From Acidobacteriota bacterium (GTDB lineage Bacteria > Acidobacteriota > Terriglobia > Bryobacterales > Bryobacteraceae): 33,527 nucleotides of DNA. The notes under the pieces were generated by a model. The model saw nothing but the letters and a program-made list of their open reading frames with translations. It was not told the DNA's origin and ran no database searches. The position numbers were made by a program, and so were the translations under genes. This document shows, piece by piece, positions 7,953 to 15,226 of the stretch. The stretch lies in NCBI GenBank assembly GCA_016871015.1, contig VFZX01000038.1:1-33527 (forward strand), written 5' to 3'. Numbering within the stretch: the first letter of the stretch is position 1; each line of letters begins with the position of its first letter.

Positions 7953-8966
7953 CTAGAAGATCTGGAAGTTGCGCACGGACATCGCTGCCGGGCTGGGTGG
8001 GGGTGCACACGATATGCAAGTGGGGCCGTCGCTGAACCAGATCGAGACCAGGACGAGCCCCGATGCCGGGTGGATGTAGTTCGCCAGCGTGCCCGGGAAG
8101 ATGGGCGTGACGATCGGTGATCCGTACGCCGTCGACACTCCGTGCATAGGCCCGAATCCCATTCCGTTGGCAAGAGTGACCCAGGTACGGTTGGCGAAGT
8201 CGTAGACCGCGAAGCCTGCGGTGCCGCTCCGCGCCGCTGCCGCCTCGAACTGGAACCGGACCGGTGAACCGGCGTTGGCCCGGTTTGCCGCGATGACGAG
8301 CGATTTCGTGAAGCTGACTCCGGCGGATCCGTTCAGCCCACCCTGCAGAGCCGCGGGCGTCGCGCCAGCCGGACTTGTCAGGTGGCCCTCGTCAAGCGCG
8401 GTCATTCCGGCAGCCTTGCCCGCCGTGGCCGTGCCGGCCGGGAACGCATACACGCTGTCGATCATGAGCGCCTGATCGTAGAGCGGGTTGTGGAATGCGA
8501 GCCGGGACAGCGTATTGACGGTTGGAACCCAAACGTTGGTCTGCCAGGGACCCGGAGTCCAAGACGGGTTGGAGGGTGTCGGTAGCGAAGGTGGCATCGA
8601 GAAGACGGCGCTCGTGCTGGGGGTGTTGCTGACTCCGTCGAAGTAGGTTGCGTTAAACGTGGTGGGGAGGCCCAGTGTCGAGCGCATGGGAGCAGACCGG
8701 AACAGCACGACCATGCGCCCATACCATGACGACCCGTGTTGGGAAACATGTCCGTACGTGGGCAAGTAGGCCGTCTGGCGGCTGGAATCCCACGATCCCG
8801 TAGGCCCGTATGAGGGACCGGCCTGAATCTTATTGAGGTAAAAATAGTCCCATTGGCCCGGTCCGGCGTGCATCTCCGGATTGGCCGCGAGGTTTTGAGA
8901 ATAGAGATCTCCAGGCGCCAGGACGGCGGCGGCAAGGGCGGTGCAGGTCAGAGTGCGAAAAGTCAT
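7953..8966 (-). CDS. Secreted protein of unknown function
   Basis: 337 residues. A signal peptide (about MTFRTLTCTALAAAVLAPG) is followed by a mature part rich in Gly, Ser, Thr, Pro and aromatics, with few charged residues and no further membrane segment. The C-terminal part (FAVYDFANRTWVTLANG ... NYIHPASGLVLVSIWFSDG ... VRNFQIF) alternates hydrophobic and polar residues like a beta-sandwich, as in carbohydrate-binding or other extracellular modules, but I do not recognise a family. Two Cys lie close together near the end (CISC). The ATG at 8966 is fixed by an excellent Shine-Dalgarno sequence (AAAGGAGA) 5 nt upstream. It is a single gene, convergent with sdhB, with a palindrome about 70 nt upstream that may control it. 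Confidence 0.75.
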   Translation of the reverse strand: MTFRTLTCTALAAAVLAPGDLYSQNLAANPEMHAGPGQWDYFYLNKIQAGPSYGPTGSWDSSRQTAYLPTYGHVSQHGSSWYGRMVVLFRSAPMRSTLGLPTTFNATYFDGVSNTPSTSAVFSMPPSLPTPSNPSWTPGPWQTNVWVPTVNTLSRLAFHNPLYDQALMIDSVYAFPAGTATAGKAAGMTALDEGHLTSPAGATPAALQGGLNGSAGVSFTKSLVIAANRANAGSPVRFQFEAAAARSGTAGFAVYDFANRTWVTLANGMGFGPMHGVSTAYGSPIVTPIFPGTLANYIHPASGLVLVSIWFSDGPTCISCAPPPSPAAMSVRNFQIF

Positions 8967-8971
8967 TGAAT

Positions 8972-8979
8972 TTCTCCTT
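8972..8979 (-). promoter_or_regulatory. Strong Shine-Dalgarno site of the secreted-protein gene
   Basis: On the minus strand AAGGAGAA ends 5 nt before the ATG at 8966. It rules out the upstream in-frame start at 9011, whose extra 15 residues are highly charged and do not extend the signal peptide sensibly. Confidence 0.75.
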
Positions 8980-9031
8980 TTGGATCGCTGTCTGAGTAGG
9001 CACGCGCACAAAACCCGGTAAAAGGTTCATG

Positions 9032-9057
9032 AGTACCGGTACTTTTTTGCAGTACCC
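9032..9057. promoter_or_regulatory. Palindromic operator-like site upstream of the secreted-protein gene
   Basis: AGTACCGGTACT (9032-9043) is a perfect 12-bp palindrome. It runs into six T residues, and a third AGTACC half-site follows at 9052-9057, 20 bp after the first, so both lie on the same face of the helix. The site is 66-91 bp upstream of the gene starting at 8966. The repeat structure is visible; the regulator is unknown. Confidence 0.45.
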
Positions 9058-9130
9058 GGCTGGGCGGAACAGGCCATCGGCGTCGCGGATCGCTCCCCAC
9101 GACAGTCGATAGCCGAAGCCGGCCTTGAGC

Positions 9131-9333
9131 CTACCTGTATGGTTCACCACCATCGGGCGAGTACATCGCCGCGATGCGCGGGTTGTGTTCGGGCGGGCCG
9201 GGCACCACCTCCACGATGCGTCCGAGTGCGGGTGAGCAGATCGCGGATCGTGAGACGGCGGCTCTTGCCGGACTTCGTACCTGATCATGACCACGAGTCC
9301 GGCGATGGTGATGGCGAGGAAAATTGCGAGCAT
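9131..9333 (-). pseudogene. Small single-membrane-segment ORF, apparently frameshifted
   Basis: On the minus strand an ATG at 9333 opens MLAIFLAITIAGLVVMIRYEVRQE, a credible single membrane helix with codons of high third-position GC. In this frame the sequence then becomes low in coding character. A different frame takes over with natural-looking residues (IVEVVPGPPEHNPRIAAMYSPDG) and ends at a TAG at 9131. A frameshift somewhere about 9215-9265 would join them into a ~65-residue membrane-anchored peptide. I recognise no family. It diverges from pta. The alternative is that only the N-terminal part, or nothing, is expressed. Confidence 0.35.
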
Positions 9334-9351
9334 GGGCGAATTCCGCGATAG

Positions 9352-9357
9352 TACAAT
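9352..9357 (+). promoter_or_regulatory. Possible -10 hexamer for pta
   Basis: TACAAT (5 of 6 to consensus) ends 17 nt before the pta ATG at 9375, predicting a 5' leader of only about 10 nt. An overlapping TACTAT on the minus strand (9353-9348) could serve the divergent small ORF. No -35 element is evident. Confidence 0.3.
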
Positions 9358-9374
9358 CAAACTTCGCCCTCTGC

Positions 9375-10364
9375 ATGTCCCTGCCCGAATCCGCGTCGGC
9401 TTTTTTGGAGACCCAGGCGGCGCGGGTTCGCGCACTGAAGAAAAAGCAGCGCGTCGTTTTTCCGGAAGGCGGTGATCCGCGCATCATCGAGGCCGCCGCC
9501 CGGCTTGCGCGCGAGTCGCTGGTGGCGCCCATGCTGGTGGGAGCCAGGCCCACGGACGCGCCTGACGGTGTCGAGTTCGTGGAGCCGTCAGACAAATACG
9601 CCCCGCTTTATCACGAACGGCGGCGTGCCAAGGGAGTATCGGCTGTCGAAGCTGCGCAGATCGCGCGCCGGCCGCTCTACTTCGCATGCCTGATGGTGGC
9701 GGCGGGCGACGCCGATGGATTCGTGGGCGGCGCGGCGAACTCAACCGGCGACACCGTACGCGCGGCGCTGCATGCGATCGGGACGCAGCCCAAGGTGCGC
9801 ACCGTTTCGACATTCATGATCCTGTGCGTGCGCGACCGTTCCTATGGCCACCAGGGGCTGCTGGCCATCGCCGATCCCGCGATGGTGATCCAACCCACAT
9901 CGGTCGAATTGGCCGAGATCGCGCTGTCAACCGCGGGGAGCGTGCGCGCGCTGCTGGGGATCGAACCCGTTGTCGCGATGCTTTCGTTTTCGACCAAGGG
10001 CAGCGCGCGGCACAAGGAAGTCGACCGGGTCCTCGAAGCGTACCGGATCGTTCAGGCGCGGAATCCGGATCTGCACGTGGATGCCGAACTGCAGGCTGAC
10101 GCCGCGTTGGTACCGGCGGTCGGACGGTCGAAGGCTCCGGGGTCCACGGTTGCCGGGCGCGCGAACACGCTGATCTTCCCCGACATCAATTCGGCCAACA
10201 TCGGCTACAAGCTGGTGGAGCGGCTCGGTGGCGCCGCGGCGTTCGGACCCTTTCTTCAAGGGCTGGCCAAGCCGGCGAACGACCTGTCGCGCGGATGCTC
10301 GCCAGGAGATGTGTATGGCGCCGCGCTGGTGACCGCGCTGCAGTCCGCCGGGAACACGCCGTGA
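9375..10364 (+). CDS. pta: Phosphate acetyltransferase
   Basis: 329 residues, the single-domain form of the enzyme that interconverts acetyl-CoA plus phosphate and acetyl phosphate plus CoA. The VVFPEGGDPRIIEAA opening, the GAANSTGDTVRAAL segment, GRANTLIFPDINSANIGYKL and the C-terminal FLQGLAKPANDLSRGCSPGDV are all family hallmarks. The ATG at 9375 gives the expected N-terminus; the open frame further upstream does not resemble the family. The stop overlaps the GTG of the HDAC-like gene by 4 nt (GTGA), indicating translational coupling. No acetate kinase gene is visible in the window. Confidence 0.92.
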   Translation: MSLPESASAFLETQAARVRALKKKQRVVFPEGGDPRIIEAAARLARESLVAPMLVGARPTDAPDGVEFVEPSDKYAPLYHERRRAKGVSAVEAAQIARRPLYFACLMVAAGDADGFVGGAANSTGDTVRAALHAIGTQPKVRTVSTFMILCVRDRSYGHQGLLAIADPAMVIQPTSVELAEIALSTAGSVRALLGIEPVVAMLSFSTKGSARHKEVDRVLEAYRIVQARNPDLHVDAELQADAALVPAVGRSKAPGSTVAGRANTLIFPDINSANIGYKLVERLGGAAAFGPFLQGLAKPANDLSRGCSPGDVYGAALVTALQSAGNTP

Positions 10365-11281
10365 CGCTGCTGCCGTTTCCGCTGGTCTATCACGAGCGCT
10401 ATGATCTGCGCCTGGGCAGCCACGTCTTTCCAGCGCAGAAGTACCGGCTCATCCGTGAGCGGCTGCTGGCGGACGGCGCCGCGGATGAGGCTGACTTCCT
10501 GGAGCCGGCGCCGATCCTCGACGAGCAGCTTCATCTGGTTCACGACCGGGGATGGATCCAGCGGCTCAAGTTCGGGACGTTGAGCTACCACGAGATCGTC
10601 AAGCTGGAGATTCCGTACTCGCGCCACGTCGTCGACGGGTTCTGGCTGGCGGCGGGCGGGACCCTGCTGGCCGCGCGAAAGGCGCTGGATACGGGCGTCG
10701 CGTTCAATATCGGCGGCGGGTTCCATCATGCGTTCCACGGCCACGGCGAGGGATTCTGCGCGATCAATGACGTGGCGGTTGCGATCCGTGTGCTGCAGCA
10801 GGAAGAGGCGGTCGGCACGGCGGCAGTGCTCGATTGCGACGTGCATCACGGGAACGGAACCGCGGCGATCTTCGCCGGAGATCCCGCCGTCGATACGATC
10901 TCGCTGCACCAACTCAACAACTATCCGTCCGAGAAGCCGGCGTCGTCGATTGACATTCACCTGGATGACGGCGCGGGCGACGAGGAGTACCTGAAGAGGT
11001 TGCGCGAAGTGTGTGGCACGGTCCTGCCGCACAGGCCGGACCTGCTGGTCTACGTGGCCGGAGCGGATCCCTACTGCGAAGACGAGTTGGGCGGGCTTTC
11101 GCTGACGCTCGACGGTTTGCGCGCGCGGGACCGTTTGGTGTTTGAGTCCGCTCGGGAATACGGAGTTCCGGTGGCCGTCGTGCTTGCGGGTGGTTATGCC
11201 GCGAAGACCGAGGACACCGTTACCATCCACTGCAACACGGTGCTAGCCGCCCGCGATTGCCGCGCGAATGTGATATCGTGA
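10361..11281 (+). CDS. Class IV (HDAC11-like) histone-deacetylase-family deacylase
   Basis: 306 residues of the arginase/deacetylase fold, expected to remove acyl groups from lysines (or small molecules) with a single zinc. The His-His dyad is His122-His123 in GGGFHHAF. Predicted zinc ligands are Asp160 and His162 (DCDVHHGNGT) and Asp236 (GADP). The transition-state tyrosine is Tyr279 in AGGY. The pattern GGTLLAARKAL ... GGGFHH ... DDEYL-like ... DELGGLSLT ... R-D-LVF matches human HDAC11 (class IV) better than AcuC or class I/II enzymes. HDAC11 prefers long-chain fatty-acyl lysine. The GTG start overlaps the pta stop by 4 nt, so the two are made together. This suggests a link to acetyl-CoA/acetyl-phosphate-dependent acylation, which is inference. 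Confidence 0.88.
   Translation: MTLLPFPLVYHERYDLRLGSHVFPAQKYRLIRERLLADGAADEADFLEPAPILDEQLHLVHDRGWIQRLKFGTLSYHEIVKLEIPYSRHVVDGFWLAAGGTLLAARKALDTGVAFNIGGGFHHAFHGHGEGFCAINDVAVAIRVLQQEEAVGTAAVLDCDVHHGNGTAAIFAGDPAVDTISLHQLNNYPSEKPASSIDIHLDDGAGDEEYLKRLREVCGTVLPHRPDLLVYVAGADPYCEDELGGLSLTLDGLRARDRLVFESAREYGVPVAVVLAGGYAAKTEDTVTIHCNTVLAARDCRANVIS
11274..11279 (+). promoter_or_regulatory. -10-like hexamer for the beta-propeller gene
   Basis: TATCGT ends 9 nt before the ATG at 11289, with no Shine-Dalgarno sequence. It lies inside the last codons of the HDAC-like gene, so the propeller gene may be transcribed independently of pta. Confidence 0.35.
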
Positions 11282-11288
11282 CGGCGAT

Positions 11289-12167
11289 ATGACCAAGCGA
11301 GACTTCCTTACAACCACCGCCGGTCTGGCCCTGTCCGGCGCCGCGTTTGCGCAATCCGCCGCCAACCGTGGCGTCGCGGGCAAACCCGCGGGAACGAAAC
11401 GGATGGCCAGGACCAAGAAGCTGTTCAAAGCCCCGGACGGATTTCCGAACGCGCTTGCCGCGACGCCCGAAGGGCTTTGGATCGGCGAGCAGAAGATGTC
11501 GGGGGCTAATGCCAGCCGGTACAAGCTGCCGGAGCCGAAATCGCTCAATGAGTCGGCCTGGCTTGTCGACTGGAAGACCGGCAAGGTCCTCAAGACGGTG
11601 ACCACGCCATCGCGCAACACGAGCGGGATGGCGGTGGGCGGAGGCTACGTGTGGATGATCGCCAACGCGCCGCCACAAGGTGTGTTCCAAGTGGACATGA
11701 ATTCGAAGCTCGTCAGCCACCGCCAGATTCCACTGGGCGGACCCGATGGCGGCGGCAGCCACGGCGGGCAGTGGCATCAGGGGAAGCTCTGGATCTCATC
11801 GTTGCGGTTGCGCGGGAATCTCCGCGTCGATCCGCATACCTGGCAGCCCGAGTTCATGATTCCGTTCTATCAGGCGCCGGACCGTGTCCGTTACCACGAC
11901 ATCACCTTCGACCCCGATGGCTCGATGTGGCAGGTGGTGGGTAATGACAGCAAGCGGTACCCCGAGTTCCGCCCCTGTCTCGCACGCTACGACACCGCCA
12001 CGGGACGGGTGCTCGAAACAGTCGACTTCGAGCCCGGCTCCTGCGATCCGCACGGGCTGGCGATGCACGAGGGCAAACTGTACGGCTGCGATGCGGGCAT
12101 CCATCCGGGCTGGCCGAACAACGACAGTCCGACGGCGGGCTGGATTTTTCAGATCGATCTCGTCTGA
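11289..12167 (+). CDS. Exported beta-propeller (SMP-30/YVTN-like) protein
   Basis: 292 residues. The N-terminus MTKRDFLTTTAGLALSGAAFAQ looks like a Tat-type signal with Lys-Arg in place of the usual twin Arg. The mature part has repeating blade-like motifs of the kind found in SMP-30, NHL and YVTN propellers: GFPNALAATPEGLWIGEQ, NTSGMAVGGGYVWMIA, YHDITFDPDGSMWQVV and DPHGLAMHEGKLYGCD. Each pairs a hydrophobic strand with an Asp/Gly turn. Such proteins are lactonases, metal-binding sensors or structural partners; no catalytic set can be assigned here. Its 3' end overlaps the convergent flippase gene by 19 nt. It starts 7 nt after the HDAC-like gene. Confidence 0.7.
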   Translation: MTKRDFLTTTAGLALSGAAFAQSAANRGVAGKPAGTKRMARTKKLFKAPDGFPNALAATPEGLWIGEQKMSGANASRYKLPEPKSLNESAWLVDWKTGKVLKTVTTPSRNTSGMAVGGGYVWMIANAPPQGVFQVDMNSKLVSHRQIPLGGPDGGGSHGGQWHQGKLWISSLRLRGNLRVDPHTWQPEFMIPFYQAPDRVRYHDITFDPDGSMWQVVGNDSKRYPEFRPCLARYDTATGRVLETVDFEPGSCDPHGLAMHEGKLYGCDAGIHPGWPNNDSPTAGWIFQIDLV

Positions 12168-13330
12168 GCGGGACGGAGCCGGAACGCAGCGGCGAGGATC
12201 CACGCGGCCTTCACGCAACGGAAGACCACGGTGACCCACGCCGCACCCTCGGCCCCGTGGCGCGGGATCATCCACGCATAGCCGGCGATGAGGAAGAGCG
12301 CAATCGCCAGGTCGAACCGGACGAATGTGCGAGGCGAGTAGAACAGCAGATAGCTGACCGCGAGCGGGAACAGCAGCGCGGAGGCGAAGGCTCCGGGCAG
12401 CAGAATGCGTAGCGCTGGGATCGCGGGGGCGTAACGCGCCGGGAACAGGGACTCGATGATGCCGGGCAGCACGGCGAGCGAGGCGGCGAGCAACAGCGCA
12501 GCGGCCGGAATCGCAGCAGCGTGAAATCGCCGGAAGAAGCCGCGGAACACTCCTGCCTGGACACGCGGCACGATGCCCGGACTGAATACGTTGGCGAGAT
12601 AGCTCGCCACCAGCTCAGGGACCATCGCAATCGTGTTGGCCGCGCTGTAGATCCCGAGCTCCGCCGGTGTTGACCAGTAGCGAAGCGCGAGGATGTCGGC
12701 GCGCGACAACGTGGTTCCCGTACCGGTGGCGAGCAGCGTCTCGCGCAGGAACTGGAGCAGGGCCCGCATCGCCTCGGCCAACCCAGTCTGCGCGAACGGA
12801 CGCCGCGCCGGATAGAGCGCGAGCGCCGCCACGGGTGCGGCCGCGTAGGCCGTCAGCAGGACCCATACCCGTTGCTCGCCGCTCCACAGCAGCGTGATCA
12901 GTACCCCGCACCGGACTGCGACATGGATCAGCTCCGCGGCGCCGAAGCGTTCAAACTGCTTACGGATCTGGAAGTGCGTCTGCACCGACCGCAGCAACAG
13001 GATCGCGCCGGTGGCGGCCGCGCTCATCGCGTATTCGCGGCCCAACAATAGTGCCGGCAGGAGAATCACCAGCGCGAACGCCGCCTTCAGCAAAGCGCCC
13101 GCGGACTCGGCAGCGGTGAACCGGCGTGCGGGCGGGTCCGGCGATTCGCGAATCACGCCGAGATCCACCGCCGACCCTAGCAGTCCGTCGATCAGCACGA
13201 TCAGCGTGGTGCAAAAGGAAAAGCCCCCGAATTGCTCCGGGGGCAAGGCGCGGACCGCGATCAGGTTCAGCGCGAAGGTGTGCAGCCCTCCGATCAGCTT
13301 GGGCAGGAAAACCCAGAGGAGGGCGCGCAC
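12149..13330 (-). CDS. Lipid-linked oligosaccharide flippase (MOP/Wzx-like polysaccharide biosynthesis protein)
   Basis: 393 residues, almost entirely hydrophobic, with about 12 membrane segments in the Wzx/MOP arrangement. The N-terminus has the family's ALPPEQFGGFSF motif after the first helix. The middle has YWSTPAELGIYSAANTIA, which is typical of the flippase core. It would move lipid-linked sugars across the inner membrane for exopolysaccharide or surface glycan assembly. It starts at a GTG one base after the sugar dehydrogenase stop, so the two are cotranscribed. A terminator-like hairpin followed by a T-rich tract lies about 90-120 nt into the gene. The 3' end overlaps the convergent propeller gene by 19 nt. 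Confidence 0.8.
   Translation of the reverse strand: MRALLWVFLPKLIGGLHTFALNLIAVRALPPEQFGGFSFCTTLIVLIDGLLGSAVDLGVIRESPDPPARRFTAAESAGALLKAAFALVILLPALLLGREYAMSAAATGAILLLRSVQTHFQIRKQFERFGAAELIHVAVRCGVLITLLWSGEQRVWVLLTAYAAAPVAALALYPARRPFAQTGLAEAMRALLQFLRETLLATGTGTTLSRADILALRYWSTPAELGIYSAANTIAMVPELVASYLANVFSPGIVPRVQAGVFRGFFRRFHAAAIPAAALLLAASLAVLPGIIESLFPARYAPAIPALRILLPGAFASALLFPLAVSYLLFYSPRTFVRFDLAIALFLIAGYAWMIPRHGAEGAAWVTVVFRCVKAAWILAAAFRLRPAQTRSI
13213..13244 (-). terminator. Terminator-like hairpin inside the flippase gene
   Basis: On the minus strand GCCCCCG and CGGGGGC pair perfectly over 7 bp (8-nt loop) and are followed at once by TTTTCCTTTT. This has the form of an intrinsic terminator about 87-118 nt downstream of the flippase GTG. 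It encodes part of the conserved PEQFGGFSF segment, so it may be an accident of codon choice or an attenuator. Confidence 0.4.
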
Positions 13331-13331
13331 G

Positions 13332-15155
13332 CTACCGCTTCTTGATCGAGTTCATGTAGGCCATGACCTTGAGGATCACGTCGTTCGGTACACGTCCGGC
13401 ATAGGGCTGCATGGCTCCCGTGCCGCCCGCGTAGATCACCTCGAAGGTTCCGATGTCGGTGCTCACGCGCGGGTGATTGTACTGGCCATCCACAAGGTTT
13501 GAACCAATGCGGCCGGTGCCGTCCTCCAGATGGCAGCCCGCGCAATTCTGGACGTAGGCGGCTTTGCCTTCGGCGATTGCTCCCGGGTTCCCGTTGTAGG
13601 GATTCCGGCCCGTTTCGCGGAACTGGCGGACCTGCGGCTGGAGGCTCGCGTCCGGCGCGCTGTTGAAATCGAGGGCGGTGTTGTCGAGTGGATGGCGGAA
13701 CACGCGGTCGTTCGACGACACCTGGGAGACGCCCTTCGGAATCGTGCGGGCGGTCTGTGCGCCCGGCGGAACCTGATCGGCGGACACGACGCGCCACAGC
13801 GTTCCCGGAGGATTGCCGGTAGCGCCGCGGTCCGATGTGTAGAAGCAATTGCAATTTACCGCGAGCACGTTGCCCTGTTCGTCGTAGCCGCCGGCGGTGA
13901 ACTGGAGGTTGGTGTGCAGCAGCTCTTCCAACTGCCACTTGCTGCCGTCCCAACCGAGTCCGAACACGCGCCCCGAGCACCAGTCGCCCACGAGGTAGAC
14001 GCCGTTCATGCCGCCGTAGTTGGCGACTCCGAGTCCTTCGACCGAGCATCCCCAGCCGTCCTTCAAGGGCGGCGCGCCAGGATACGGATTCTCGTGCGGA
14101 TACTCGGCGGCGGGGTAGAGTCCGACCTGCGCGCACTTGTCGTCCGGACCGGTCATTGGGAAGCACTTGGTTCCGTTCAGCTTCGGCCAGCCATAGTTCT
14201 CGCCGCCCTTGCTTGCGCGGGGCTGGTAGATGATTTCTTCCCAGTGGTTCTGGCCGACGTCGGCGATGTAGAGGTCGCCGGTCTTCTGGTCGAATGAGAA
14301 TTCGTACGGGTTGCGGACTCCGTACGCCCAGATCTCGGGCCGTCCGCGCGTCTTGATCTTCGAGAAGTCGAGCTCGGAGATTCCGAACAGCGACATCAGG
14401 CGCTCGGCATTCGCGCCATAGAACGGATTCGACGGTGGAATCTTGTAGGGAACCTTGTCGTTGTCCTGGGTATTCACGTCGATGCGCAGGATCTTGCCGA
14501 GCCACGAACTCAAGTCCTGTCCGGCTTCAAGCGGATCGCCTTCCCATCCGCCGTCGCCGCTGGCGATGTACAGGAAGCCGTCGGGTCCGAATTCGATCTG
14601 TCCGCCGTTGTGGTTGTAGTAGGGCTGCTCGATCCGCATCAGGACCTTGGCGGTGGTGCGGGTCCGTTCCGGCGTGAGGAAATTGGGACTCCTCGGGTCC
14701 GCCTGGAAGCGCACGATGACGCCGTCGCCGTTGAACGGGAGCGACGCGTAGTGAACGTAGAAGTAGCCGTTGGTGCGGAATTGGGGATGGAAGGCGACGG
14801 AGTAGAGTCCCTGCTCGACGAATCCGGTTTGGACGTCGGAGCCCAAGGGGTTGAAGTTGGTCAGGTCGAGGAAGGGTTCCTTCTGGACTGTGCCATCGCG
14901 CCGCACCACGCGAATTTTGCCCAGGCGTTCGACCACGAAAATGCGGCCCGAACCGTCATTGGCGCTGGCGGCGTTGGTGGGATCGAGGAATCCGTCAGCG
15001 ATCTTCACGAGCGCGATCTTCGGATTTCCGGGGAGCTTTCCACCGGGGCGCGCAACCTCAGCGGGTGTGCGGGGCACTCGTCTGGCCTGGTTGCCTTGCG
15101 CCAAAAGCAAGAGCGGAACAGCGAGGATCAGGAGATGTCGGGTTCGAAAACGCAT
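13332..15155 (-). CDS. Soluble glucose/sorbosone-dehydrogenase-like PQQ protein with C-terminal cytochrome c domain
   Basis: 607 residues. A signal peptide (MRFRTRHLLILAVPLLLLAQ) leads to a six-bladed propeller of the soluble PQQ sugar dehydrogenase (GSDH) family at about residues 45-500: GLYSVAFHPQF, YNHNGGQIEFGPDGFLYIASGDGG, LGKILRID, EIWAYGVRNPYEFSFD and DVGQNHWEEI. A small cytochrome c domain follows, with haem-binding CAGCH at about residues 537-541 and a likely axial methionine in GAMQPY near residue 581. The enzyme probably oxidises sugars in the periplasm, with its own haem as electron acceptor; the substrate is not deducible. It is first in the unit with the flippase (1-nt gap) and divergent from the Gfo/Idh/MocA gene. 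Confidence 0.88.
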   Translation of the reverse strand: MRFRTRHLLILAVPLLLLAQGNQARRVPRTPAEVARPGGKLPGNPKIALVKIADGFLDPTNAASANDGSGRIFVVERLGKIRVVRRDGTVQKEPFLDLTNFNPLGSDVQTGFVEQGLYSVAFHPQFRTNGYFYVHYASLPFNGDGVIVRFQADPRSPNFLTPERTRTTAKVLMRIEQPYYNHNGGQIEFGPDGFLYIASGDGGWEGDPLEAGQDLSSWLGKILRIDVNTQDNDKVPYKIPPSNPFYGANAERLMSLFGISELDFSKIKTRGRPEIWAYGVRNPYEFSFDQKTGDLYIADVGQNHWEEIIYQPRASKGGENYGWPKLNGTKCFPMTGPDDKCAQVGLYPAAEYPHENPYPGAPPLKDGWGCSVEGLGVANYGGMNGVYLVGDWCSGRVFGLGWDGSKWQLEELLHTNLQFTAGGYDEQGNVLAVNCNCFYTSDRGATGNPPGTLWRVVSADQVPPGAQTARTIPKGVSQVSSNDRVFRHPLDNTALDFNSAPDASLQPQVRQFRETGRNPYNGNPGAIAEGKAAYVQNCAGCHLEDGTGRIGSNLVDGQYNHPRVSTDIGTFEVIYAGGTGAMQPYAGRVPNDVILKVMAYMNSIKKR

Positions 15156-15211
15156 CAGGCCATTGATACAGCATTTGGGGAGGGGAATTCAAGTCCGGTC
15201 TGAAAATGAGG

Positions 15212-15217
15212 TAGAGT
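15212..15217 (+). promoter_or_regulatory. -10-like hexamer for the Gfo/Idh/MocA gene
   Basis: TAGAGT ends 9 nt before the ATG at 15227, with a weak TTCAAG 18 bp upstream as a possible -35. The only purine-rich stretch (GAGG) is too far from the start to be a normal Shine-Dalgarno sequence. Confidence 0.3.
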
Positions 15218-15226
15218 AGTGCGACC

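Noticed and set aside
11273-11290. ATATCG/CGATAT inverted repeat across the propeller gene start
   Set aside because: The weak 6-bp stem is created by the TATCGT box and the GATATG start context; it is probably coincidental.
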